Shown one piece after another: positions 10,953 through 20,739 of a stretch of DNA of 64,000 nucleotides. The DNA comes from Episyrphus balteatus. Taxonomy: Eukaryota > Arthropoda > Insecta > Diptera > Syrphidae. A model generated the notes under the pieces. The model ran no database searches. It saw only the letters and a list, made by a program, of their open reading frames with translations, and was not told the DNA's origin. The stretch spans positions 51,554,552 to 51,618,551 of the forward strand of contig NC_079137.1 in NCBI RefSeq assembly GCF_945859705.1. The letters run 5' to 3'. Both the position numbers and the translations under genes were made by a program. The stretch's first letter is position 1; every line of letters starts with the position of its first letter.

Positions 10953-12727
10953 TAGTCTAAGAGCCCAGAGCAGATTTTGGGAGTTTTTGGATAACCGAAA
11001 ATGAGTCATATGTATGTGTAGGTAATAGCGTCCTGATGAAGAATTTGAAAGTCTGGCAGGTTTATTTCACGGCATTCTATGGTTTATGGGGAGTTGAAAA
11101 ATGCATTTTTTCCGATTTTTGTGTCGAGTATATAACCACTTTAATTCATATAGAGCCGATAGAGGGCGATACCTTGATTGCAAAAAGTTCGGTCCCAGAC
11201 GTTTTATTCGCGGCATTACCCCCGCCAGACGTCCTTGAAGAGTCGCGAAATGGCGATTTTCATACAAAAGTCAAAATATTATTTTTTGCAAGATATATAA
11301 CCGTCTGGTGGTACCTATTAAAAAATCACCACTAACCCCTGATAGAAAATAAATTAGTGCCAGACGTTTTAACCACGGCATTACCCCCGCCAGACGTCCT
11401 TGAAGAGTCGCGAAATGGCGATTTTCATACAAAAGTCAAAATATTATTTTTTGCAAGATATATAACCGTCTGGTGGTACCTATTAAAAAATCACCACTAA
11501 CCCCTGATAGAAAATAAATTAGTGCCAGACGTTTTAACCACGGCATTACCCCCGCCAGACGTCCTTGAAGAGTCGCGAAATGGCGATTTTCATACAAAAG
11601 TCAAAATATTATTTTTTGCAAGATATATAACCGTCTGGTGGTACCTATTAAAAAATCACCACTAACCCCTGATAGAAAATAAATTAGTGCCAGACGTTTT
11701 AACCACGGCATTACCCCCGCCAGACGTCCTTGAAGAGTCGCGAAATGGCGATTTTCATACAAAAGTCAAAATATTATTTTTTGCAAGATATATAACCGTC
11801 TGGTGGTACCTATTAAAAAATCACCACTAACCCCTGATAGAAAATAAATTAGTGCCAGACGTTTTAACCACGGCATTACCCCCGCCAGACGTCCTTGAAG
11901 AGTCGCGAAATGGCGATTTTCATACAAGTCGTTATTTCGGGACTTTTCAAGGACGTCTGGCGGGGGTAATGCCGTGGTTAAAACGTCTGGCACTAATTTA
12001 TTTTCTATCAGGGGTTAGTGGTGATTTTTTAATAGGTACCACCAGACGGTTATATATCTTGCAAAAAATAATATTTTGACTTTTGTATGAAAATCGCCAT
12101 TTCACGACTCTTCAAGGACGTCTGGCGGGGGTAATGCCGTGGTTAAAACGTCTGGCACTAATTTATTTTCTATCAGGGGTTAGTGGTGATTTTTTAATAG
12201 GTACCACCAGACGGTTATATATCTTGCAAAAAATAATATTTTGACTTTTGTATGAAAATCGCCATTTCACGACTCTTCAAGGACGTCTGGCGGGGGTAAT
12301 GCCGTGGTTAAAACGTCTGGCACTAATTTATTTTCTATCAGGGGTTAGTGGTGATTTTTTAATAGGTACCACCAGACGGTTATATATCTTGCAAAAAATA
12401 ATATTTTGACTTTTGTATGAAAATCGCCATTTCGCGGCTCTTCAAGGACGTCTGGCGGGGGTAATGCCGCGAATAAAACGTCTGGGACCGAACTTTTTGC
12501 AATCAAGGTATCGCCCTCTATCGGCTCTATATGAATTAAAGTGGTTATATACTCGACACAAAAATCGGAAAAAATGCATTTTTCAACTCCCCATAAACCA
12601 TAGAATGCCGTGAAATAAACCTGCCAGACTTTCGAATTCTTCATCAGGACGCTATTACCTACACATACATATGACTCATTTTCGGTTATCCAAAAACTCC
12701 CAAAATCTGCTGTGGGCTCTCGGTCTA
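10953..12727. mobile_element. Foldback-type element with tandem-repeat arms, 1775 bp
   Basis: The two halves are near-perfect inverted copies. Each arm has a single-copy outer part of about 239 bp (10953-11191 and 12489-12727), then tandem 165 bp units. Left unit starts are 11192, 11357, 11522, 11687 and 11852 (partial); right units are bounded at 12488, 12323, 12158 and 11993. The left arm has four full units and the right three. A short asymmetric spacer, GTCGTTATTTCGGG, lies near 11928-11941. The ends resemble TAGTCTAAGAGCCC and TAGACCGAGAGCCC. Copy B shows the empty site and supports a 3 bp AAA duplication. The frames inside are mirror artefacts of the repeat. Long inverted arms made of tandem units are typical of Foldback-like elements. 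Confidence 0.92.
11192..11927. repeat. 165 bp tandem units, left arm
   Basis: Four full units and a 76 bp partial one with almost no differences. Each unit contains CCAGACG and CGTCTGG sub-motifs in both orientations. The first unit differs at its start (GTCCCAGACGTTTTATTCGC versus GTGCCAGACGTTTTAACCAC), marking the boundary with the single-copy outer arm. The inverted counterpart is 11942-12488. Confidence 0.93.
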
Positions 12728-12824
12728 AAATGCTTCTTCACAAAATGTTTCGTTGAAATCGAATAAGCACTTTCAGAGATAATCGGATTTGAAAAAAAAA
12801 CGGTTCTATGGCAGGTACCTTTAA

Positions 12825-13895
12825 CCCTCTACTGCATGAATTAATATTAGCGGACGAAAAAATTAAAAAATGCTTTACATGGGTTCTTTGGGTTGTTTCA
12901 AAACGGTTTTCATTAAAAAATTTTTTTTTAATTAATTTGTTTAAAAAATTTGTTTATAAGCCAAATTTGGCTTCGTATGCATTAAGGGGTAAGAAATTTT
13001 ACTAATTTTATTTATTCAGATTACATAATTATACAATAAAAATATCAAAAGATAAATATTTATCATTTAAAAACAAAATAATGTTAAATAAATACATTGC
13101 ATTACAAAAAGTTAAGAATTAATTCAAATTTGGCTCATTTTAAGCCATGGAACCGAGAAAATCAATTTGTTTTTTCCGTTAAATATATTTTTTTCTGGTT
13201 CACATTCTTTCCACTGTCGAAGTAAGTCTTGCTCCAACATTTTCACCCACTCCCAGATCTTACAAAAGCTAAGAAGTAATAAAATTATTGAAAAATATTA
13301 TAGGTGAGCCCCCCTTTCCCTGAAATTTGTGTGGTTACGCCGCCGGAAATGAGGTTAACATGTGAAAAATGTCTCTAAAAGCGAAGGGACTCCATTTCTG
13401 AATAAAACATAGCTTCCAAGCAAAATAACAATGTAAAGGAACAAAATTTTCCAACAAAAAAGTTTTACATATTGTGTAGATTTACAACCCCTGAATGCAT
13501 ACGAAGCCAAATATGGCTTCCCTACTTTTTGCCCTCCCAAGACCAGGCCAATAACTTTTTTTCAATAAAAATTGGTTCATAACATACACAATTAGACAAT
13601 TGATCCTTAATAAATTTTTAATTCCACTTTACTTTCCAAAGAAACGCAGTAATTAACACTTAAAGTATGAATATATTCTACACTTTCGATTTCAATGCAA
13701 ACGACTGATCGACTCACCTGTGATCATAAAATACACCTATATTTTGTGTCGGACACACGAAAAAACTATCTCTATGGGTTCTCAGAAACACAAAGAAGAG
13801 GATTGTATTGAATCTTTACCATTTTTTTGTGACAGAGAAGAGAAAAGTGCTTTCAAACTGACAAAACCATATTTGGCTTCGTATGCAGTAGAGGG
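12825..13895. mobile_element. piggyBac-like non-autonomous element, 1071 bp
   Basis: The ends are CCCTCTACTGCAT and its exact reverse complement, flanked by TTAA at 12821-12824 and 13896-13899. TTAA duplication and CCC-starting ends are piggyBac features. The family-1 copy at about 51229 has the empty site, with a single TTAA between GGTACCG and TAATGATT. The motif GGCTTCGTATGCA recurs near 12970, inverted near 13494-13508, and at the right end near 13875; these are plausible subterminal transposase-binding repeats. No transposase frame is present. Confidence 0.9.
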
Positions 13896-14565
13896 TTAAT
13901 AATGATTTTCCAAAAAAAAATTTTATTGAAAGATAGCCCTTGTTTTAAATTTTTTAAACAAAATCATTGGAGCCGTTTTTGAGAAATATCAATTTTACTA
14001 AAATCAGTATATGACAAGTACCGTTATTTTTGGTAAAAAAAATTAATTCCAAAAACCCCTCTGGAGAGGCGCCAAATAATGCTACATACCAAGTTTGACA
14101 TCAATCGGTCAATCCATTTAGGCTGTAGCTTCGTTTACAGACAGACAGACAGACGGACTTCCGGGACCCACTTTTTTGGCATTCTCTATTATCGTAATGT
14201 CATGGAAAAATGCTATCTCAACTTCTTTTTTTTTTTTGTACGAATGCATAACTTGATATATATTTAGTACCTATATCGCAAGTAAAAATATATAGTTAAA
14301 AACTAAAAAATACGCTTTTATCATGCACTAAAAACTATAAAATAATTTAACTGACTTATTGAAAATGTTCACAAATACTTTTATAATGTTTGTTCAAACA
14401 TTATAAAAGTGCGTGTAACAAAAATGCGCTCCTCGCTTTTTAATCTAACCATTTCCAATAAGTCAATTAATTTCATTTCGATACGATAATTTATTGGAAG
14501 GTGTTTCGACCCCCAAATATCCCTCCCCAGGGTCCGGACCACTAAAATATTGTGTTGTAATCCGA

Positions 14566-15032
14566 ACTACATATCGTCGGTGTAAAGCAAAATTGTTCTA
14601 AGTCCTCTTTTTACCGAAAATGAGTTAATTATGCAGTTATACTAATTTCCGAATTTGAAAACCGTTTTTGTCAAAAAAAATTTCATTCCGCAGATAATAT
14701 AATTTAATGGGACATAGAACAATAAAAACAGGGAAGTGGCCTTTTGAAAATGAGCCCGAGTATTCTTGATTATTCTAAGTCCCATCATATTTTGTTCTAA
14801 GTCCACTTTTATTCAATTAAAAACTTGTATAGGAATTGTTCTATGTCAAATTTTGGGTAAACTTGTATATATTTTATTCAAGAGAAAAGAACAAACTTTA
14901 TAAAAAACATAACTTGAATGGCAAACGATCAGAAAATTGTCGCTTTAAACCAATTTGAAACTTAAAAATCTACCCCTGTAAAATTTGCTTTTTGTGACAT
15001 AGAACAGTTTTGCTTTACGGCGACGATATATG
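14566..15032. mobile_element. Inverted-repeat element rich in TTGTTCTAAGTC motifs
   Basis: The left arm CATATCGTCGGTGTAAAGC then AAAATTGTTCTAAGTC is inverted at 14996-15032 (GACATAGAACAGTTTTGC then TTTACGGCGACGATATATG). Between them, TTGTTCTA[A/T]GTC recurs at about 14771, 14792 and 14836, and inverted at 14709. A direct repeat, TTCGATACGATAATT with nearby GGAAG, lies outside at about 14477 and 15046. The family is unknown and there is no coding capacity. Confidence 0.65.
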
Positions 15033-15293
15033 TACCAAGTCTCAGTTCGATACGATAATTGGAAGTGGGTCAAAATTAAGTTCCAAGATTTTATTAGATT
15101 ACTGTTAGTTAGTAAGTTAGTCACAAGTGAAGCTAATAAAAGCGTATTAAAAAAGCGTGGGCACTTTTTCAATGTTTGCGAATCTAGGTGCAAAAAGTTT
15201 TGAAGATTTTTTTAAATCAATGCTGCAAGTAATTGAACTGTTTTGCATAAAAATTTGTTGAAGGGAAAAAGTTCCAGGGCAATCTGCTTCAAA

Positions 15294-15519
15294 TGGGAAT
15301 TTATTCCACTTAATTAAGTGGAATATTTATTACATTTTCAAGTGCTAAATAACTCCACTTTCAATTTTGATTTTATTCTTTCCGAGTTTTTCTTTCAGAG
15401 TTTTGGTGTGTAATAACTAAATCAACAAAAAAAAATATGTGTAATAAATTTTAGCATTTATTGTGCAATTCAAATATAAAATTGGAATAGATTCCCACAT
15501 AAAGTGCAATAAATTCCCA
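15294..15519. mobile_element. Small element with TGGGAATTTATT inverted ends
   Basis: TGGGAATTTATTCCACTT (15294-15311) pairs with AAGTGCAATAAATTCCCA (15502-15519), 17 of 18 matching. The left end overlaps a perfect 22 bp palindrome at 15303-15324 centred on TTAATTAA. Further GGAAT/ATTCCC and GTGCTAAATAA-like phrases recur inside. It may be a MITE about 226 bp long. Confidence 0.5.
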
Positions 15520-15627
15520 TATGGAGCTGGAATTATTATTATTCCATGCACCTCAATTTTCTTATGCAAAAGCCTTTTCAAAGCACACTTTTTAAGACTT
15601 TTTAAGACAATATAAGTTTTTTTTATG

Positions 15628-16003
15628 AAAAAATTCCTCTATTTTTTTCAGATTTTTATTTTGACACTAGATGGCGCCCCAAGAGGGTTATAGTTTTTTA
15701 ACATTTGAAATAGGTATGTGTTGACTTATGAGGCCATTTTTTATGATACAGACCTCAATCAAAATTTTTTGATGAGGTTCTTGTCTACATTAAACAACGT
15801 TTTCAAAAAGGTATAAACTATTTTTCTAGGACTAGGGGTTTAGTCAGGACAAAAATTTTGATTGAGGTCTATGTCTAAAAATAATGGCCTCATAAGTCAA
15901 TACATATCTACATACCTATTTCAAATGATAAAAAACTATACCCCTCTTGGGGCGCCATATAGTGTCAAAATAAAAATCGGAAAAAATTAGAGGATTTTTT
16001 TTT
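15628..16003. mobile_element. Foldback MITE with ~150 bp arms
   Basis: The left arm (about 15628-15780) and right arm (about 15850-16003) are inverted copies; shared phrases include ATTTTGACACTA, TGGCGCCCCAAGAGG, GAGGCCATT and GACCTCAATCAAAATTTT. The loop between is about 70 bases. Ends resemble TCCTCTA(A/T)TTTTTTC. No protein is encoded. If transcribed it would form a long hairpin RNA. Confidence 0.85.
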
Positions 16004-16009
16004 ATTATT

Positions 16010-17432
16010 TAGAAACAGTTTTTCCACTTAGGAACTTGATTCAAAAATAATGAACGCCCTACTATACATATCCCAAATACCCCTTAAACCATACCACCAT
16101 CAGAGAATAATCCCCTACTTCAAATAAATGACAAAGTGCGCGATAAAAACCTTTCTTTCCATAGTCATCAGAAATAAACATCCTATAAAATTGAAATGAT
16201 GACGATGAAGACAACAACGACATAGTCTTGAATATAGAATTGTCTGTTTGGTTTAAGGCAATTTCAGTTTTAATTCCCCATTGTTTTAGCATAATATACG
16301 CTTCTGGCGTTTGTATTTAACGCTTTTTGGATAACTATTCAAAATGTTCTTCTTCCATTGCTGTTAGCTCTGTGCACAAATCTACGTGACTTCTCTAACC
16401 AAGTAGAACATTAAAAATAGTTTGGTAGCAGTTTAAGAGGAATATGAACAAAGACAGTTTGTTTGGCTGTAAGAAATTCTTAGAACCAAGAATTCATTTG
16501 AAATTAAATATGCCTGAAAATAATTACAAAAGTTTAACATGCACGTCTGAATCAAAGTTTTGTAGGTGTGTGCAATGAACTAGGTTTATGTTAAATATTT
16601 ATTGAAGGCGTCATTTATTATAAGAGAATGTTTCATCGAAACTTATAATACGTTGATAGAAAAGTCGTCAAAGAGAATATTGAATACATTTTTCTTTTTT
16701 GGTGAGTGTGAAATTTTATTGTTCGATTTTGACTTACCGTTCAAACTTTCTTAATATAGAGAGAGATCGTTTGGTGTTGCTAACAGTTTTATATTTTACT
16801 AAGTTATGTACACAATTACCAATAAAAAACTGCTATTTTTGATAGTATGTGATCTGTGAGCCAAAATCCAAAATTAAAATAAGAAATTGCTATACTCACA
16901 TCAATTTTTCGAACAATCAATTATTTTGTAAAGAACTACAAACATTCTTGTAAAAGTAATTCACTGTGGTGTATACGTTACATCTATTTTCCTGCATCCT
17001 AAAGCAGGCCTCACCGGGACGTTGATATTTGTATAAACAATAAACGGTATAACTTACTTATTTTAAAAAATTTCAAACAGAAGCGTTTAGGTAGCAGTCT
17101 TAAAAATTGTATACCTACCTACATTTAAAAAAAAAGATATTTTGGGGTTATTAAAAATAATTCAAAATAAATCAATCAATTTTATTTCATTGTGTTGAAA
17201 AAAAAGTTCTTAAGAAAGGCATATCGATTTTTGTTGAAAAATTTTTGGAAATTTTCAATTAAGAAAAAAATATATTCATCAATTAACAAGAAAAAAAAAA
17301 TTAAAATTCTTTGCTATACAAGATATCAAAATGGCATACCTGGTTTCAAGGTTAAAATAATTAAAAAAAAAATTGTTTCCCTAAAAACTTAAGGTATACC
17401 TACATTTTCTTGATTTGTTTTTATAAATTAAA
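16010..17432. other. Unique DNA; no gene seen
   Basis: No convincing coding sequence. It contains one copy of a short dispersed phrase (see 16950-16993), followed by a GC-richer patch near 17004-17022 (GCAGGCCTCACCGGGAC). Otherwise it looks like ordinary AT-rich noncoding DNA. Confidence 0.45.
16950..16993 (+). repeat. Short dispersed motif, copy 1
   Basis: TCACTGTGGTGTATACGTTA is echoed at about 18503 (GGTCACTCTGGTGTATGCGT), on the minus strand near 57180-57212, and on the minus strand near 43868-43895. The shared core is CACTNTGGTGTATRCGTA, followed by T-rich sequence. It may be the end of an unrecognised repeat family. Confidence 0.55.
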
Positions 17433-17434
17433 TA

Positions 17435-18130
17435 CACCGAAAAAAAACCAATATCAATTTAACAGTTTTTAAATATCAAATTAACATTTTTTAAATATCA
17501 GCCAAAAATGCTCTATAAAATGTTTTTTATGATATTTAAAATGTTAAAACAACATTTTTATTATCAAGATGATATTTAAATGTCACATTTTGGAAATTTT
17601 TTTTGATATTTTATTATCATTTTTTCATATCAATTTCTCATTCCAAATTATTGAAAAATATTAAATAAAAAATTCTTAATGTGTACTAATTTAAAGGCGC
17701 TTTGTGTTTTTTCGAAGTAAAATGTATGATTTACTGAAAAAATTTGATCGGCACTAAGATTTTACTTCACATAGTTTGGGAGAAAATAACAAAACAATTA
17801 TATCACCTATAATAGAAAAAATAATATCACCATTATTTTGTAAAGAATATTCCCTTTCAGTAATGTTTTGAAAAAAGAAAGGAAATTCTTAAAATAATAA
17901 AAAAAATGAAAAGGAAAGAAATAGGTTTCATTATAATAAACTAAAACGTAAAATCTAGTCAACATTGATATTTTAATTGTCAAAGTGAAATTTTCACTAT
18001 CCCACTTGAAATTAAAAAATGTCAAAATGATATGATAACATATCAAAATTGATATTTTAATTGTTGGACGACTTTTGTCACTGAAAAATGTTAATTTGAT
18101 AGCTGTTATTATCAAATTTTTTTTTCGGTG
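17435..18130. mobile_element. TA-flanked MITE with CACCGAAAAAAA ends, 696 bp
   Basis: Starts CACCGAAAAAAAA after TA (17433-17434) and ends TTTTTTTTTCGGTG before TA (18131-18132). Inside, AT-rich phrases such as ATTGATATTTTAATTGT and ATATCAAATTAACATTTT recur in both orientations, giving a loosely palindromic interior. TA duplication suggests Tc1/mariner mobilisation, but the family is not certain. The 102-codon frame inside has no recognisable protein content. Confidence 0.75.
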
Positions 18131-18183
18131 TAATAAAATTAAATTGTATGTAAAAAACTATAACTTTCAATTAAACTTTTACC

Positions 18184-18230
18184 ATAAGAGCAAGTACCCT
18201 TGACCCAGACGTCCATTTTATCTTTTTCTT
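18184..18230 (+). repeat. Family-1 end fragment
   Basis: TAAGAGCAAGTACCCTTGAC, then CCAGACGTCCATTTTAT, matches the family-1 terminus seen at 20505-20546 (AGAGCAAGTACGTGCGACCC, then AGTCGTGCATTTTATTTT). It is truncated or strongly diverged upstream. Confidence 0.6.
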
Positions 18231-18499
18231 ATTGCTGATTTTCTCCCAAACGGCTTTTAAATTTAAACTCATTTTTTGTATACTTTTCAAAGACTTAATA
18301 GAAATGAAAAATATAATTTTTTTATATTAAATTTTATTTTTGAAAAATCAATACTATTTCTAAAAAAGGGTAATTGAATGCTTCTGAATTTTCGGTTGAA
18401 GGTGTTGGTTTACATTAACTAAAAAATCTTTTATTATAGGACAGTCAGAAAATAGTCACAAAAAAGAAATTTTTCACTAGGTATAACTTGAGTATAAAT

Positions 18500-18540
18500 C
18501 GGTCACTCTGGTGTATGCGTAACATTTATTTGTATGGAAA
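18500..18540 (+). repeat. Short dispersed motif, copy 2
   Basis: GGTCACTCTGGTGTATGCGT then AACATTTATTT is the second copy of the motif described at 16950. The two copies flank the TA-element and the family-1 fragment in the same orientation. Confidence 0.55.
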
Positions 18541-18915
18541 AACGTAGAATAGTTAGTACGACCGATAGTTTGACAGACCTTATAAATATGAAATCAAAAA
18601 AACCAAAGATGTAAAAATTAAAGTCTGAAGAAAATAAACAATGACGTACGTATATACAAAATAAAGCATTGAAATCAATGTATGCAGGAGTAATGTTCGT
18701 ATTGTATTTTGTATATCATTCTCACACACAAAGTTTACCAGAAATTACGAAAATTTATATTCAAAATTAACTATGCCATTCTTGACTTATTTTAAATCTG
18801 TCTCGTTCTTTAAGACTGTTATTATGGTGAAATTATGTACTTTCTATTATATATATTAAAGTTTGGTTTTGTGTACGTTCGCTAACCGGCCACACCGGCT
18901 GAATTATTTTCTTAA

Positions 18916-19619
18916 GGGGGGAAATCCCTCTGGAATTTTTTATTTTTGCATTATTTTTTTTTTTGCGTAATAAATTTATTTATCAACCGAAGAAACTATT
19001 TTCAGTATTCTTAGCCTTAAATGAATCCTCAAAAGTGCCTAGATAGTCGCGAAACCAATGCGCTCCGAACCTAAAATAGTACGAAAACGAAAACTTTAAA
19101 CGCATTTTTTTCGAAACTAGTTTTTTTCCGCGCCGTGCAATGTAACTCAAAAACTAATGAAGCTATCGACTTGAAATTTGAAGCAAATTACTCCTTAACT
19201 AATTGGCCACAACATGAACCTAAAAGTTGAATAAAATTTGTACAGTAAATATTTTTTTAACTACTTCTTTGTAAAAAAAAACATGGTTTTTTTCGTTTTT
19301 TTGATTTCTAATTTTTATTTTTCATTTAAAAAAAATAAATTTAGGTTCATGCAATGCGTACTAATATCATCTAACGGAAAAAAATTTGCTTTTTGATTTA
19401 AGATGATTTCCTGGACCTGTGCATTGCACGGCGTAAACTAGAGGCGTCAACTTTGAAAGGCTCCAGAGCCGCCATTTTGTTATTTTTTCATTTCAAAATT
19501 TTTTTTTTCAATACTTAATAATGTCAGTAATTTTTTGTCTTTTTCCAAATTTCAATAAGTGCTTTCAGTTTTTCATAAAAAAATATTGAAAAAGGTGTCG
19601 TCCAGAGGGATTTCCCCCC
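18916..19619. mobile_element. TTAA-flanked MITE with GGGGGGAAATCCCTCTGGA ends, 704 bp
   Basis: Perfect 19 bp inverted ends, GGGGGGAAATCCCTCTGGA, lie between TTAA tetramers (18912-18915 and 19620-19623), so a TTAA duplication is likely. Inside, CGCCGTGCAATG (about 19131) is inverted as CATTGCACGGCG (about 19422), and CATGAACCTA as TAGGTTCATG, so the whole element is loosely palindromic. TTAA suggests piggyBac mobilisation, but GGGGGG rather than CCC at the tip is atypical. It is nested about 70 bp inside the Helitron. Confidence 0.8.
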
Positions 19620-19689
19620 TTAATTTTTTTTTTTTAAATCAAAGAGGCATAAGTGGGGAAGGTTTAAGGCAAAAAAAATGTAAGATTTT

Positions 19690-19790
19690 ATAGGGTAAAT
19701 AGGGGTAACACGACATTGTAAAAAGAGGCTATTTTCTAAACGGTAAGTCGTAAAGAGTTGAATTTTTTTTTAAATGATAGACAAATTTAT
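19690..19790 (+). repeat. Dispersed repeat shared with 7.8 kb
   Basis: GGTAAATAGGGGTAACACG, then GAGGCTATTTTCTAAACGG, then AGAGTTGAATTTTTTTT matches the reverse complement of 7740-7860 in order. It lies between the two insertions in the Helitron interior, so it may be Helitron body sequence captured from elsewhere. Confidence 0.6.
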
Positions 19791-19852
19791 TAATTAGTTA
19801 AAAAAAGTATTGCAAAAATTCAAAAAAAAATTTCAAAATCAAGTTATGAAGT

Positions 19853-20546
19853 TTTTACTTGCTCTATAGGGCAAGTATTGGTTTCGTGTAGAAAAAAAAA
19901 TTTGAGGTTTTAATCAAAACCAACATTACGATGATGGAGAAGATCAAAAAAGTGGTTTTCGTCATGCCGTCTGTCGTTCTGTGCGTGTGTGCGTGTGTGC
20001 GTGTGTGCGTGTGTGCGTCTGTGCGTCCATCTGTACATCGAGCTAGGGCCTAAACGGATGGATGGATTTGCTTGAAACTTGGTACAGATGCTTTTAATAT
20101 CTCCTTTTTAACGCATATCTCCCATATAATGTTTTCGAGGTATTGCAACTTTCTCGAAAACGGCTCTAACGATTTTGATTAAATTTGGTAATAGACTTAT
20201 TGATTCTAACAAAATTGCGTTTTTAGTTTTTCTCAAAAAATGCGGAGAATGGATATATGGCGTTGCCGTTTTTCAAAAATTGACATGTTTTTTAAGTTCA
20301 TATATTTCACCAAAGCATAAGTCAATTTTATTAAAAATTTACAGACATCATTTTGAAGTATAAAATTTAAAAAAAAAATATTTTTAAAAACATTTTGAAA
20401 AAAAAAATTTTTAATTTAATTTTTAAACTTTCGATTTTTTTTTCTCGACACTAAATAAAATCTTAAATTTCCAATAGACATTTAAGATAAAGATACTGTG
20501 AACTACAAGAGCAAGTACGTGCGACCCAGTCGTGCATTTTATTTTT
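19853..20546 (+). mobile_element. Family-1 element, copy D
   Basis: Starts TTTACTTGCTCTATAGGGC, continues through CATTACGATGATGGAGAAG, then a GTGTGTGCGTGTGTGCG tract (about 19981-20020) where other copies have GTCT repeats, then AGGGCCTAAACGGATGGAT and GAAAACGGCTCTAACGATTT, and ends GAGCAAGTACGTGCGACCC then GTCGTGCATTTTATTTT. A diverged subfamily of copies A-C in which the microsatellite slot carries a different repeat. Confidence 0.85.
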
Positions 20547-20739
20547 TGCAGTTATAGAACTTCGACAAAAGTGGCATAGGCCACTTTTGCTAAAAGTTTA
20601 AAAGTGAATATTTTTAAACTCAATTTATGAACTTTTCAAGTTTTGATCCTCTTTATCATTTGAAAATTAACTAAATACAGAGTCAAAAATTAGAAATAAA
20701 TACAAGAAATGGCGGAACGAAGTCCGCCGGGTCAGCTAG

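Larger units (their letters stand above)
10471..14287 (-). mobile_element. Family-1 (mini-me/DINE-like) element, copy A, carrying two insertions
   Basis: On the minus strand it starts TTTTTACTTGCGATATAGG, passes a short GTCT tract (complement near 14137-14160) and GGCATTATTTGGC, and ends GCAAGTTCGTGCGACCCAG then TCGTGCATTTTATTTT near 10471. Copy B at 50671-52265 matches it collinearly except for two blocks, 10953-12727 and 12825-13895, which are later insertions. There is no coding capacity. The layout (conserved core beside a (GTCY)n proto-microsatellite) is that described for dipteran mini-me/DINE elements; assignment to that group is inference. Confidence 0.85.
18843..20739 (+). mobile_element. 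Non-autonomous Helitron carrying two insertions
   Basis: The 3' end has the hallmark hairpin GGCGGAACGAAGTCCGCC (20711-20728), followed by GGGTCAG and the terminal CTAG (20736-20739), with T after it as at an AT target. The proposed 5' end starts TCTATTATATATATTAAAG, then TTTGTGTACGTTCGCTAAC and CACACCGGCTGAATT, the style of insect Helitron 5' ends. The base before TC is T rather than A, so the exact 5' end is less certain. No Rep/helicase is encoded. Insertions at 18916-19619 and 19853-20546 make up most of its length. Confidence 0.8.

Noticed and set aside
11192..12488. Regular direct repeats resembling a CRISPR-like array
   Set aside because: Units are 165 bp head-to-tail without unique spacers and are inverted in the second half; this is eukaryotic transposon DNA.
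11036..12644. Several near-identical frames on both strands (PDVL...ALPPPDVLE type)
   Set aside because: They are mirror images created by the inverted arms and 165 bp tandem units of the foldback element, with no independent coding evidence.
17807..18115. 102-codon frame in the CACCGAAAA MITE
   Set aside because: Phe/Lys/Ile-rich product of AT-rich DNA inside a non-coding inverted-repeat element.
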